Part shown: positions 1 through 11,254 of the stretch, piece by piece
Layout of the letters: the number at the start of each line of letters is the position of its first letter
Position numbering within the stretch: position 1 is the stretch's first letter
Origin: Agarophyton chilense
Taxonomy: Eukaryota; Rhodophyta; Florideophyceae; Gracilariales; Gracilariaceae
Assembly (NCBI GenBank): GCA_030374765.1
Contig: JARGXX010000002.1
Coordinates: 496,001 to 560,000, forward strand
Direction of reading: 5' to 3'
DNA: 64,000 bases
The notes under the pieces: generated by a model
Seen by the model: the letters and a program-made list of their open reading frames with translations, nothing else
The model's database searches: none
What the model was told of the DNA's origin: nothing
Position numbers and translations under genes: made by a program

Positions 1-1
1 T

Positions 2-1480
2 AAGGAAGGGGGGTGCGCAAATGCGTCCACAACCACAAAGGTATCGATAAATACCAACTTGGAAGCGAAGCTAACCGATAAGGCATCGGTAGACAAAGAG
101 AAGGAACCTCACCCTGAGAGGCAATGGCAAGATATAGTCCAGATCGGTGAAGATAATGGCGAATTGCGAGTCCGTATTTTCGACCTTCTGGAGGAGTTTG
201 AAACCATGTGGTCAGGCCATCTGGGCCAAATTAAGGCCACACAGCATCGCATCGAGCTCCTCCCTGACTCGAAGCCGATTTATCAGCAACCATACCGTGC
301 AGGTTCGAAGGCGAGAGAAGTAAATCTCAACGAAGTGGAGCGAATGCTCCAAGAAGGTGTTATTGAACCAGCCCACTCAGATTGTGCTAGTCCCGTGGTT
401 CTGGTTCAGAAGAAAGGGGATAACCGTATGAGGTTCTGTGTGGACTACAGGAGGCTCAATAGTGTGACCGTCAGGGATTCGTACCCGATACCTAGAATGG
501 ATGAGTGCATCGACTCCTTGGGAGATGCGCAGATATTTACCACGTTGGGTGCCAATTGTGGTTATTGGCGGGTACCTGTAGGTGAGGAAGATCGAGAAAA
601 AACGACCTTCATGTGCCATGCAGGTTTGTTTCGCTTCACGCGGATGCCATTCGGGTTGTGCAATGCTCCAGCCACCCTTCAAAGGGCGCTGGACATCATC
701 CTTTCGAAGGTTAAATGGACAACCGCCTTGGTATACATTAATGATGCAATCATCTACTCCAGATCAGTAGAAGAGCATTTTTCTCACGTGCGCACCGTAC
801 TTACCCTCCTAGCTGAGGCGGGAGTGACGCTGAAGCTACGCAACTGCATCTTCTTTACCAGAACGGTTGAATACCTGGGACACATCATAGGCCCTGGTAC
901 CCTAGAGGTTGCGCCGAGCAACATTAGAGCCGTACAGGAGGTCAAGTTGCCACGATCCCAGACAGACGTACGATCAACTATAGGTTTATGTAACGTCTAT
1001 CGTCGCTTCGTGAAGGGATTCGCGAAAATAGCGGCTCCCCTCAACAAGAAGCCCCAGAAAAGTGAACCTGAACGGTTTGAGAATCTATCGAACGACGAAA
1101 TGGATACCTTTGAGGAATTGAAACGAGCGCTGTTGTCGCCGCCAATCTTAGCGTTACCGAAAACAGGTCTCCCGTACACGCTGGATACAGATGCATCCCA
1201 TGCCCAAATTGGTTGTTGTCTCTTGCAGGAGCAGCACAACGGAGACAAATTACCCATCGGGTACTGTAGCAGCGCTATGAATGAGGCGGAGCAGAACTAC
1301 ACGGTAACCGAGAAGGAATGTCTAGCAGTAGTGTGGAGCATTTTGATGCTCCTTCCCTACCTTTATGGTGAGCGCTTTACGTTGTGCATGGACCACGAGG
1401 CCCTAAGGTGGATCCTCGGACTCGCAGATGCGTCTGGTAGACTTGCCCGTTGGAGGTTGAGACTGTCGGAGTTTGAATAA
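2..1480 (+). pseudogene. gypsy copy A pol: reverse transcriptase and RNase H
   Basis: The frame is open from the window edge to TAA at 1478. Residue numbers count from codon 59-61. The RT domain (about 60-280) has the usual gypsy blocks, including FCVDYRRLNS and RMPFGLCNAPATLQ. Two of the three catalytic aspartates are missing: the block normally read LD-A-N-x-GYW is LGANCGYW (Gly164), and the YxDD box is YIND (226-229). RNase H (about 370-455) keeps D378 (TDAS), E420 (EKECLAVV) and D445 (MDHEAL). The TAA at 1478 falls where the family normally has an aromatic residue before DVQYRPGIKH, and the same frame continues downstream, so it is a nonsense mutation. A second stop, TGA at 1637, precedes the integrase. 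Confidence 0.92.
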
Positions 1481-1639
1481 GACGTACAATACCGTCCAGG
1501 TATCAAGCACAGTATAGCTGTTGCTATGTCACGCTTAAACACTTCAGGGTTAGAGACAGAACCGGTGGACGATGATATCCCTTGCTTTTTGGTTTCATCA
1601 AACCAAAATGGTACCGGCGAACACCTAGAAGGATGTTGA

Positions 1640-3016
1640 GACTTACCTGAAGAAGGTGCTTTGCGGAACACCGACATGGCAACGCAGATACTGACCCTAG
1701 AGGAAACGAACGTCATGCCCGTAACCGGAGAGGAATTTGTAAGAAAACAGGCCCAGGATGCGTACTGCAGAATCCTGGCTGACCAAATTGGTTTCAAAGG
1801 ATCACCGTTCGATGTGGACCACAATGAGTACATCTTGAGAAGGTCAACCTTGGATGGTAGCCTTCAAAAGGTGGTCCCCAAGGCGCTGCGCCCGAGATTC
1901 TTGTATCTCGCGCACTACCCGCGACTATCGAGACATCCCGGTGCCACCAGAATGTATTACACCTTGAGGCAACAGTTCTATTGGCCTCATATGGCTCATG
2001 ATGTCTTTACCTTTGTAGGTCAGTGCGAATCTTGTGTTTGTACCCGCGGTGGTATTCGAAAGCATCGAAAGTATCTCAAGCTGTTTCCAGCAGCCGGTCC
2101 ACTGGAGTTTGCTGTGATAGACCTCCTAGGACCACTTCCCAAAACCGAGAATGGGTATCAGTACATTCTAGTGATCACGGACAGGTTCACGAAGCTCACG
2201 AGAGCGATACCTTTAAAGGAGACGAAGTCAACCACGCTGGCGATCGCGTTCCTCAACAATTGGGTCTACCCGTATGGTGCACCACTGTACCTACTTACCG
2301 ATAACGGTTCAAACCTGGCATCGAAGTTCTTCGAAGCAGCCTGTAATCTCTTGGGTATCAAGCACTATATCACTAATGCCTACCACCCGCAGACGAACGG
2401 ACAGGTCGAGCGCTTTAACCACACATTGGTATCCAGGCTACGACACTATACAGAAGAGCACCAAACTGGGTGGGATGAGCTGGTGCAACCGCTCACCTAC
2501 TCCTATAACCTTCAGGTACACCGGTCAACGCAGACCACTCCCTTTGATTTGGTTCTTTTGCGACACCCCCTAGGTATTGTAGTGCAGAGAGATCATACCG
2601 CCAGCACTGCAGCTGGCGCACTGACCCCTGCCCAGGTTAAGCGGAATACCCTTTTGAGGTTGAGGAGGGCTCTCAAACATGCAGAGAGCCGCCTCACTGC
2701 AGCCCAGAAGCGGTACAAGGCCGACTACGACCGTAGGGTAACCAAAGTGGTCTCTGTATCTTCGGTACATTATGTCTACATAGACAAACCACCTTCAGGT
2801 AAAAGACCACAACCGGGTGATGAAGCGAACGATGAAGCTATTGATAAAGATATCAATTCGAAGCTTCTACCCAAATCAGTGGGACCTTATAAGGTATTGA
2901 ACGCATCAGACCACACCGTTACGGTTGACCAAGATGGAATACTGAATACGATATCAATTGACCGTATTACGGTAGCACCTGAAACGGTTCAACATCGCAT
3001 TGAGGCAGGCACCTAA
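1640..3016 (+). pseudogene. gypsy copy A pol: integrase
   Basis: This is the same frame as the RT part, separated from it by TAA at 1478 and TGA at 1637. Numbering from 1661, the zinc-binding HHCC residues are H85, H92, C122 and C125. The DDE core is D154 (VIDLLGP), D214 (LTDNGS) and E250 (NGQVERFN), so the domain itself looks catalytically intact. It would insert retrotransposon cDNA into chromosomal DNA. No ATG obviously opens it; the domain should be part of a longer Pol polyprotein. It matches copy B at 6142-7510 almost base for base. Confidence 0.92.
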
Positions 3017-3135
3017 GTCCGAGAGCCGAGAACTGTAGCTCTGCGCACTCGACCCTCGGAGGACCCCACCCCAATTGAGGTGAATGATTAATTACAACGG
3101 GATGATCAGATTACATCTCTCCAACAGGGACGGGA

Positions 3136-3438
3136 ATGGAACCTCACACGGTAACAGCGGAAGCTCCCGACCCGGCTCCCACGCACGAAGCTCTAAACTC
3201 GGAACATAAGAACCCTCGAGGTGGCGTTCCCCCGAAGGATCAGGACCAAACCTCAGAGGAATTTCCCGTTGACCGTCTGGTGGGCCACACACGAACCTAC
3301 AACGGCCTGAAGTACATTGTCAGGTGGTACGGCTGGGGCCCAGAAGGGGACACCCTCGATCCCCCAGCCGCAATACCCCCAAACTTCCGTATCAGGTATT
3401 GGCGCCGTCGCAAGGAGCCGATGCCTGCAGACGGCTAA
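3136..3438 (+). CDS. chromodomain module of gypsy copy A
   Basis: A 100-residue ORF in a different frame from integrase, starting 120 bases after its stop. Residues about 48-95 resemble a chromodomain: FPVDRLVGHTRTYNG, LKYIVRWYGWGPEGDTLDPP, then a basic tail ending WRRRK. In chromoviruses this module sits at the integrase C-terminus and steers integration towards modified chromatin. The frame change suggests either a frameshift that split Pol or a separately translated module. The identical arrangement in copy B at 7630-7932 shows that the split predates the duplication. Confidence 0.75.
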   Translation: MEPHTVTAEAPDPAPTHEALNSEHKNPRGGVPPKDQDQTSEEFPVDRLVGHTRTYNGLKYIVRWYGWGPEGDTLDPPAAIPPNFRIRYWRRRKEPMPADG

Positions 3439-3465
3439 CGTTAGACCTTCGTGGTACTCGGGCCT

Positions 3466-3484
3466 AAGGAAGGGGGGAAAAAAG
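3466..3484 (+). promoter_or_regulatory. candidate polypurine tract (copy A)
   Basis: An uninterrupted purine run, AAGGAAGGGGGG followed by A's, 27 bases after the chromodomain stop. Copy B has the same run at 7960-7978, and element C has a similar G-rich run just past its chromodomain remnant. In LTR elements the plus-strand primer lies directly before the 3' LTR. If this is that primer, the LTR is about 1.9 kb and contains the antisense ORF. The alternative is that the true tract lies nearer 4846. Confidence 0.4.
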
Positions 3485-3525
3485 ACGTCGTTTTCCGCAG
3501 AAGGTGGACGCATATGCGTGTCATA

Positions 3526-4470
3526 TTACCTACAGGGGAGGACACGAAAGAACAACCAAATGTAACTGTAGATGAGATAACAAGAGACAACGAAAGACAA
3601 CAATTTACTTTGAGAAGGACCTGTTGGTTTAGGAGCAATGGAATCAGGAGGACCCGTGTTATTGACTACCCACGGAGGAAAACCCGCGGAAATGCTAGGA
3701 GTCATCGACCTAAGAGGTAACGAAGGAGCGATAGCCCCGCCACTGGAGAGAGGAGTCGAAACCAAAAGAGGATGACCGAAAGGAACCGCCGGAGCAGGTT
3801 GCAAAACCTCAAGGATGAGGTTGGCACCAAAAGGTCCATACTGCCTCGTCCTCCGGTTCGCCGCACCAAACGCGAGATTGTGAGCCCAATTGGTTTGGGT
3901 CGTCGAAGGAAGTCCACCACTGCATCGGTACGGATCGGCCGGAGTCCCAGGGGAGAACTCAGTCGCAGGGACAGGCATACTGCGGAACCCAATGTTTGTA
4001 GGCGTTTGCGAAGTAGAGCGAGTTACCCTCTTGGTAATACCCGCGCGTCTATGGCCACCGGATGGGCCGCTACCTGACATGGTTGGGAAAGCCGTAAGTC
4101 GACCCGACGACCGAGGTGATGACTCGACCTCCACCGCCGCGGTGAACACCAGCGGGTATTCATCTTTCTGAAGTAGAGCCTCCTCGGTCCGTTCTGAGGA
4201 GACGGCCAACGGATCTAACCTTTCCGGTAGTACCGACACTGACCTTTCTAGTACAACAGTGGTCGGCGTGCGGTCGCGAGCGGGTCCGGACCTTTGAGGT
4301 ATCGTGGAACGGGACCAATCTGACCTTAAAGGCATATCGGCAGGGGTATCAATCCCTTCGGAATCAACAACTTCTTCGACCTTAATGGTAACCGGCATCT
4401 CACGTCTCTCGAGCGCTGGTGCTGCTTGTGGGGACGACCCACCCCTTCGAGGTATCAGTGAAGAAGCCAC
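3526..4470 (-). other. antisense ORF downstream of chromodomain, copy A
   Basis: A 314-codon open frame on the strand opposite pol, rich in Pro, Ser and Thr, with a hydrophobic C-terminal stretch (SCYLIYSYIWLFF). It opens at a GTG; the first in-frame ATG is near 4398. I recognise no domain. Copy B keeps only the C-terminal 110 or so codons (8020-8421), and its N-terminal half is replaced by unrelated sequence. Some plant gypsy lineages carry extra antisense ORFs between pol and the LTR, so it may be real, but a chance ORF in GC-rich DNA is not excluded. Confidence 0.35.
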
Positions 4471-4845
4471 GATGCGGCGCGACGTGCACCGACGTGGTAC
4501 CGAATGGATTCAAACGTATGTGCGGAGGTGGCGCGATCCCGTCATCACCTTGAGGGTCAACCGGAATGCAAAACCCGGAAAAGGTCGCGCAATTACCGAC
4601 GGGGCCGCTCAACACCAATAAGGTCTCACAACGGGAAGCTTTCACCACGGACCCAGGGCAAGACCTCAATGGTTGTATCGACGCAGGCTCTCACTCGCTA
4701 TACCTTTATGGTTAGATGGAAGGAGACACGGGGCGTGTCTCACGGGTAGGAAGGGGGTCTGTCGTATAGTGGCGGAAGGGCTGACCTTTGAGGTTGTCAA
4801 TATACTACTCTGAACTCGTAGGTGATGGATGAGAGGAATCATCGG

Positions 4846-5393
4846 CCACGCAGCTCCGAGCGAACTACCATCTAGATGTTGTCAGCCACGTGTAGTGTTG
4901 ACATGTACCTTCTGGTTGAGTAATTGTTAGTGATAGTAATTGTAATTATGTGTATTTTAGTACAGTAGTGGAGTGGCCAACTGGCACTGTAGCCAGTGTT
5001 GGCCACGTCTCTGACACTAGGTCAGAGACCGTGCCTTGCTGGCACTTCCTGGGTGATCTGGAGAGTGCAGTCCACTGCATATAAGGAACTGCACCTCCCC
5101 CATCCTAATCTGATAAAGACAGGCATCACTTGGGTCACGACTATACCTTTTGGTTCATTGTTTCTCAACTACCACACAGGCTTTCTCGCGCGTCGACGCC
5201 TACCATCGTTCACCTACACGGTATAGGCTAGTCGCCTCGCCATTTGCCCCTGCGGGTTTTCACGGTGCCCTGTTACCATCGAGGTTTACTACGTCTACCT
5301 TTTAAGGTTGAGCGTCAACACACTCCCTACGGTTGAGCGTCACTACGCTCCCGAGACAAGAAAGTGTCATACCCCAGAGGTGATTGTACGACA
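4846..5393 (+). repeat. 3' LTR terminal block, copy A
   Basis: This block aligns with 9769-10301 of copy B at roughly 95% by eye and ends at ACA in both copies, after which the flanks differ. It holds a TATA-like box and strong hairpins. The left boundary of the LTR is unknown because no 5' LTR is in the window; it could be as far left as 3485. Confidence 0.7.
4975..5086 (+). promoter_or_regulatory. LTR core promoter with two adjacent hairpins
   Basis: A TATA-like box CATATAAGG lies at 5078-5086. About 50-100 bases upstream are two inverted repeats: GCCAACTGGC with GCCAGTGTTGGC (4975-5003), and GTCTCTGAC-actag-GTCAGAGAC (5007-5029, perfect 9 bp arms). Copy B keeps the perfect GTCTCTGAC hairpin near 9938-9960, with CATATAGGG at 10011. 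A conserved palindrome next to a TATA box suggests an LTR promoter with a protein-binding or RNA stem element. Confidence 0.5.
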
Positions 5394-6141
5394 CCGCGAT
5401 GCTCCACTCCAGAAAATGAAGACGCTGGAATCTACTTGCGAACAAGTCTCTCAAGCTTGCCGTAACCATCACATCACAGATGAAGTGATCGAATCGCAGT
5501 TAAAGCATTCTGGGATGTTCTGGCGTCAGTAGCTCATGGCAAAAACACAGAAGCCACACGTGCAACATATCGCGTCAACAGTGCTGGATCTCTCCGAATC
5601 AGTGAAGATTATGCTGTCTGTGCCGTTGAAAACAGATTTTCTGGAAATGAACCCATACCTCCTCAGCAAGAATCCAACCGAGGAAGAAGCGGCATCGACC
5701 AACGAGCCGCTTGCCTCTAAAGAGTAAAACGGGTTCGGGCGGAGCCCGGTGGGGTCTGAGGCGGAGCACCAGCGTGGTCGGGGGCACGAGTCCCCGAAGA
5801 GTTTTCATATCTTGTCATGTGCGTGTGGCCGTATCAGGGAACTTGAGGGGGGGTGAAGGTGGTCGAACCAGGGAGGGGATAGATCTTGTTTTGAGCACTT
5901 TATCGAATTGAACTACCCATTGCTGCTTTCAGCCCGTTTCAGCTTCTTTTGGTAGCGCTCCAGTATCTGCAAGGCGTAGCCAAGTCTTTCGAATCGTCAG
6001 TTAGTTATCATCGTAGCAGTAGTGAACGCTGCAGGGAAGAGGTGTTTTTCCAGTGCCCACCTCCCGAGGAAGTTGTTATTCCGATGGCTTATATATCCTA
6101 TACCCCACTCACTCACCATCATTTTTTTCTCATTTCGCGCT
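5394..6141 (+). other. 748 bp sequence between gypsy copies, with an ORF fragment
   Basis: The sequence is unrelated to either gypsy copy. A frame entering from the LTR (5308) runs to TAA at 5727 with a single TAG at 5530-5532. The region past the LTR is hydrophilic (KMKTLESTCEQVSQACRNHH, later EEEAASTNEPLASKE) and looks like a protein fragment, but I do not recognise it. Downstream (5730-5800) is a GC-rich patch with short hairpins such as CGGGG-gcacgagt-CCCCG. It ends at the junction where copy B begins. Confidence 0.35.
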
Positions 6142-7510
6142 TGAAGAAGGTGCCTTGCGGAACACCTACATGGGAACCCAGATACTGACCCTAGAGCAAA
6201 CGAACGTCATGCCCGTAACCGGAGAGGAATTTGTAAGAAAACAGGCCCAGGATGCGTACTGCAGAATCCTGGCTGACCAAATTGGTTTCAAAGGATCACC
6301 GATCGATGTGGACCACAATGAGTACATCTTGAGAAGGTCAACCTTGGATGGTAGCCTTCAAAAGGTGGTCTCCAAGGCGCTGCGCCCGAGATTCTTGTAT
6401 CTCGCGCACTACCCGCCACTATCGAGACATCCCGGTGCCACCAGAATGTATTACACCTTGAGGCAACAGTTCTATTGGCCTCATATGGCTCATGATGTCT
6501 TTACCTTTGTAGGTCAGTGCGAATCTTGTGTTCGTACCCGCGGTGGTATTCGAAAGCATCGAAAGTATCTCAAGCTGTTTCCAGCAGCCGGTCCACTGGA
6601 GTTTGCTGTGATAGACCTCCTAGGACCACTTCCCAAAACCGAGAATGGGTATCAGTACATTCTAGTGATCACGGACAGGTTCACGAAGCTCACGAGAGCG
6701 ATACCTTTAAAGGAGACGAAGTCAACCACGCTGGCGATCGCGTTCCTCAACAATTGGGTCTACCCGTATGGTGCACCACTGTACCTACTTACCGATAACG
6801 GTTCAAACCTGGCATCGAAGTTCTTCGAAGCAGCCTGTAATCTCTTGGGTATCAAGCACTATATCACTAATGCCTACCACCCGCAGACGAACGGACAGGT
6901 CGAGCGCTTTAACCACACATTGGTATCCAGGCTACGACACTATACAGAAGAGCACCAAACTGGGTGGGATGAGCTTGTGCAACCGCTCACCTACTCCTAT
7001 AACCTTCAGGTACACCGGTCAACGCAGACCACTCCCTTTGATTTGGTTCTTTTGCGACACCCCCTAGGTATTGTAGTGCAGAGAGATCATACCGCCAGCA
7101 CTGCAGCTGGCGCACTGACCCCTGCCCAGGTCAAGCGGAATACCCTTTTGAGGTTGAGGAGGGCTCTCAAACATGCAGAGAGCCGCCTCACTGCAGCCCA
7201 GAAGCGGTACAAGGCCGACTACGACCGTAGGGTAACCAAAGTGGTCTCTGTATCTTCGGTACATTATGTCTACATAGACAAACCACCTTCAGGTAAAAGA
7301 CCACAACCGGGTGATGAAGCGAACGATGAAGCTATTGATAAAGATATCAATTCGAAGCTTCTACCCAAATCAGTGGGACCTTATAAGGTATTGAACGCAT
7401 CAGACCACACCGTTACGGTTGACCAAGATGGAATACTGAATACGATATCAATTGACCGTATTACGGTAGCACCTGAAACGGTTCAACATCGCATTGAGGC
7501 AGGCACCTAA
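6142..7510 (+). pseudogene. gypsy copy B integrase (5' truncated pol)
   Basis: This is the same integrase as copy A, with the HHCC zinc residues and the DDE triad (VIDLLGP, LTDNGS, NGQVERFN) all present. Only a few residues differ from A, for example GSPIDVDH instead of GSPFDVDH and YPPLSRHPG instead of YPRLSRHPG. The frame is open into the unrelated left flank, where a GTG at 6053 would add about 30 non-element residues. Without RT it cannot support its own movement, though integrase could in principle act in trans. Confidence 0.88.
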
Positions 7511-7629
7511 GTCCGAGAGCCGAGAACTGTAGCTCTGCGCACTCGACCCTCGGAGGACCCCACCCCAATTGAGGTGAATGATTAATTACAACGGGATGAT
7601 CAGATTACATCTCTCCAACAGGGACGGGA

Positions 7630-7932
7630 ATGGAACCTCACACGGTAACAGCGGAAGCTCCCGACCCGGCTCCCACGCACGAAGCTCTAAACTCGGAACA
7701 TAAGAACCCTCGAGGTGGCGTTCCCCCGAAGGATCAGGACCAAACCTCAGAGGAATTTCCCGTTGACCGTCTGGTGGGCCACACACGAACCTACAACGGC
7801 CTGAAGTACATTGTCAGGTGGTACGGCTGGGGCCCAGAAGGGGACACCCTCGATCCCCCAGCCGCAATACCCCCAAACTTCCGTATCAGGTATTGGCGCC
7901 GTCGCAAGGAGCCGATGCCTGCAGACGGCTAA
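7630..7932 (+). CDS. chromodomain module of gypsy copy B
   Basis: Identical in translation to the 3136-3438 module of copy A: 100 residues with the chromodomain-like core LKYIVRWYGWGPEGDTLDPP and a basic C-terminus. It sits in the same position, 120 bases past the integrase stop and out of frame with it. The lack of change between copies reflects recent common origin or sequence exchange. Confidence 0.72.
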   Translation: MEPHTVTAEAPDPAPTHEALNSEHKNPRGGVPPKDQDQTSEEFPVDRLVGHTRTYNGLKYIVRWYGWGPEGDTLDPPAAIPPNFRIRYWRRRKEPMPADG

Positions 7933-8019
7933 CGTTAGACCTTCGTGGTACTCGGGCCTAAGGAAGGGGGGAAAAAAGACGTCGTTTTCCGCAGAAGGTG
8001 GACGCATATGCGTGTCATA

Positions 8020-8421
8020 TTACCTACAGGGGAGGACACGAAAGAACAACCAAATGTAACTGTAGATGAGATAACAAGAGACAACGAAAGACAACAATTT
8101 ACTTTGAGAAGGACCTGTTGGTTTAGGAGCAATGGAATCAGGAGGACCCGTGTTATTGACTACCCACAGAGGAAAACCTGCGGAAATGCTAGGAGCCATC
8201 GACCTAAGAGGTAGCGAAGGAGCGATAGCCCCGCCACTGGGTAGAGGAGTCGAAACCAAAAGGGGATGAACGAAAGGAACCGCCGGAGAAGGTTGCAAAA
8301 CCACAGGGTTCAAGTTAGCACCGAGAAGGGGATCTGTCAAAGGATCAGATGGCGCAGCAGCAGAGACGCTTGTCAGATTGGCAATCTGAAGGGTTGTCGA
8401 GCCGTGGAAGCGACCAGGCAA
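8020..8421 (-). other. antisense ORF downstream of chromodomain, copy B (shortened)
   Basis: A 133-codon frame on the minus strand whose C-terminal part (8020 to about 8285) matches the antisense ORF of copy A, including the terminal hydrophobic stretch. The upstream part is unrelated to copy A. Either the antisense frame is a chance by-product, or its N-terminal half was exchanged. Confidence 0.3.
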
Positions 8422-8869
8422 GACGGCGCGCGCAGGGACCTAAAAGGGAATTGAAGTTTGAGTAATCGGAAAAGGTGAGATACCAACTTGGTTCAAGAGA
8501 GGGCTATGCGGAAGCAGAATCGCAAGCAAGCAGGGCCACTACCGAAAGGGTGTCCGCGAGCGCGCTAGTTACACTGCATCGCCCTCATGACAGTCCCTAC
8601 CTGAATGGTTGTCGCTCAATTCGTGCGCCGACGTCGTCACGCGCCCTCCCCAACCGATACTGGCGCCGAGTTCTGAACCTCAAGGGATCGCGCGTCGCAC
8701 GCAGACACCCCTCCGATTCCCGCGCCGCTGTCGCTCGCTACACCTCCATGGGTTGATGGAAGGAGACACGGGGCGTGTCTCACGGGTAGGAAGGGGGTCT
8801 GTCGTATAGTGGCAGAAGGTCTGACCATTGAGGTTGTCAATATACTACACTGACCTTATAGGTGATGGA

Positions 8870-9768
8870 TGTGTAGGACAAAGCTTGGAGCGGCGACACC
8901 ACGAAGATGGTCAGGATCTTCCTCTCTTGAGAGACACGCCTCAGGCGGAGGAGACGCGTCCCAGCGGGGCACAGGAACAGAGCCACTCTGGAAAGGCACG
9001 ACGGAGTCGGGTGTAAGACCGAGGCCAATCCGGCGGGATATAACTAGAGTGTGTAGGTGAGCACGGCACAGTCTGGGGTGTGACCAATCCTAGGCGGAGC
9101 GGTACCACGGCGATTGTCGGAAAAGGAGCGAGGAAACACTTGTATGAGGTGGACGAGCGGGGTGAGTGGGGCGGCCACTCACGAGAGCCAAAAAGGAGAA
9201 CAAGAGGAAAACGGGGGCGAAACCCTATACAGGGGCGAGACTACGACAAGTGTCGGCGATTAAATATGAACCCACGGTGGTGGTAGCACTCTGGTCGACA
9301 GAGGGGGGGATGAATTAACGTGCGACGGGCGCTCACGCAGTATGCGGTGAAGACGCGCCGAAGGCGAAGAGTTCAGAGCCAAGACTCCCTCCTTGGGTTC
9401 TCCCAAGAGGGTGTTTACTGGGGAGCAGTGCTCAACCTCCTAAGTAGTGTGGCGCGCGACCCCTGACAGTAGGCGCGTGCTCGAAAAATAGACACTAAAT
9501 AGAGATAGCGTAGCTAAATAAATACTGAAAATTACTAAATAATACTAACCATTAGGTAGAATCCGGGCCACGTGTGGCACGCCTCGCACTCGAGCGTCGG
9601 CATCCGTGCAGTCCACGTGTTCCACCACTGTGCACCTCCGGTCCTAACCGGCCGTCGGCACGCAATAGCGGTATAGCTTGTCATAGACCAAGGTAGTCCT
9701 CAAACGAGCGAAATCTCTAAGTCCTGGGAAGAAACCCCCTTGAAGGGCATTGCCATTCAGGATGCGAG
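8870..9768 (+). other. copy-B-only block in the gypsy 3' region
   Basis: These roughly 900 bases are absent from copy A, where the flanking shared blocks (4715-4845 and 4846-5393) lie side by side. I see no convincing gene. Short ORFs on both strands are Arg/Gly-rich and probably accidental. It could be an insertion in B or a deletion in A; I found no clear terminal repeats at its ends. Confidence 0.6.
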
Positions 9769-10301
9769 GGATCATCGGCAACACAGCTCCGGGCGAGCTA
9801 CCATCTAGGTGTTGTTAGCCACGTGTAGTGTTGACATGTACCTTCTGGTTGAGTAATTGTTAGTAATAGTAATTGAAATTATATGTATTTTAGTACAGTA
9901 GTTGATTGGCCACCTGGCACTGTAGCCAGTGTTGGCCACGTCTCTGACACTAGGTCAGAGACCGTGCCTTGCTGGCACCTCCCGGGTGATCTGGAGAGTG
10001 CAGTCTACTGCATATAGGGAACTGCACCTCCCCCATCCTAATCTGATAAAGACAGGCATCACTTGGGTCACGACTATACCTTTTGGTTCATTGTTTCTCA
10101 ACTGCCACACAGGCTTTCCCGCGCGTCGACGCCTACCATCGTTCACCTACACGGTATAGGCTAGTTGCCCCGCTGCTTGCCCCTGCGGTTTTTCACGGTA
10201 CCCGGTTACCATCGAGATTTATCACGTCTACCTTCTAAGGTTGAGCGTCACTGCGCTCCCGAGACAAGACAGTATCATACACCAGAGGTGATTGTACGAC
10301 A
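9769..10301 (+). repeat. 3' LTR terminal block, copy B
   Basis: Partner of 4846-5393. It has the same hairpin, TATA-like box (10011) and ACA end at 10301. It differs from copy A more than the pol regions differ from each other, which argues that pol was homogenised or that the 3' parts have separate histories. Confidence 0.7.
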
Positions 10302-11254
10302 TTTGTGTAAATGTTTTCAGGCATCGCAGACAACCCAAAAGTTGTGGCACCTTTTTATCTTTACTGGAACGTAACGTGGTTCAACTAACATGTAGAGTCG
10401 TTTATCACTGTGACGGTGTTTCTCATTTGTTTGCCTTGAAGAATTTATCTACAACTTCGAAACTTACAATCTTCTAGTTAGAAACTGGTGAGCTTGATAT
10501 TTATGAACGACACTAAGCTTCATCAAAATGCTCTCTATGACGTAAACCAATCAATGAAAAGAAGATGCCGCAGTTGATTGATAACGAAAACAGAAAGGAC
10601 CCCTCCCGTACACCAAACATTTCTGTGAGAAAACAAAGTCGTCATATAAAAAAACAAGAAAACAATGGAACGAGACTTGGAATAAAAAGAGATCGATCTG
10701 AAAAGATATTGGAGTTGGTGGTCCGACTGCGCAAAAGATCAGCAGCAGCTGCTAGGCAACAGTCTCTGTTTATTATCTACAAATAACACAACTAAAGCCC
10801 CAGCCCTCAGTTATATTTTATTTAACATTTAAACGGCTCAAACCTATCAATAATACAACTTCAGCCACAGCTCTGGGTTGCATTATGTATATTAGTCAAA
10901 GGGCACAGCGTGCTCAGGAAGTACAGTTAGTCAGATCAATTTCAAACGGTCGTAACGAGCAGGTTGGGCCGTCTACATTCGTCGAAGGCATCGATGACTG
11001 CGGCGGTGAAAGGTTAAGTTGTAAACGAGTTACTTTGATGAGGAGGGTACATTAACTGTTTGTTGGTGGCTTTTATAGGAACGCCTTTGTTGTTTGAGCA
11101 TCTCAGCTGGTTACATGCTTCTTTGCAGTAATTTAACACCTGCGGTCTGTTGCATTCAATCGCAGCACTTGATTTGGCAATGAACGAGAACATTTAAGTT
11201 GACTTTATGACATCAAACAGTTCTTACTCAGTAGCCTTTTTCTCTCCGTTTGTA
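10302..11254. other. AT-rich spacer, no gene seen
   Basis: Only short unsupported ORFs are present (for example a Lys/Arg-rich 73-codon frame at 10565-10786). No repeats or RNA genes were recognised. Confidence 0.5.

Larger units (their letters stand above)
1..5393 (+). mobile_element. Ty3/gypsy chromovirus, copy A (left part outside window)
   Basis: The window opens inside the pol gene of an LTR retrotransposon. The order is reverse transcriptase, RNase H, integrase, chromodomain, a 3' region with an antisense ORF, and a terminal block ending in GTACGACA at 5393. RT before integrase, together with a C-terminal chromodomain, places it in the Ty3/gypsy chromoviruses. The 3' end is set by comparison with copy B (6142-10301): the two copies match up to ACA at 5393/10301 and then differ completely. 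Pol carries two in-frame stops and two altered RT catalytic residues, so this copy cannot be autonomous. The 5' LTR and gag lie outside the window. Confidence 0.9.
6142..10301 (+). mobile_element. Ty3/gypsy chromovirus, copy B, 5' truncated
   Basis: This is a second copy in the same direction as A, offset by exactly 4494 bases through integrase. It lacks everything 5' of integrase: homology starts at TGAAGAAGG (6142), matching position 1648 of copy A. The coding part differs from A by only about ten bases in 2 kb. After about 8285 the antisense region differs, a shared block follows (8755-8870), then about 900 copy-B-only bases, then the shared LTR end. The 5' truncation and mosaic 3' part point to recombination rather than simple insertion. 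Confidence 0.85.

Noticed and set aside
377-1257. Minus-strand ORFs opposite RT and RNase H
   Set aside because: They are shadows of the well-supported pol frame and have no domain of their own.
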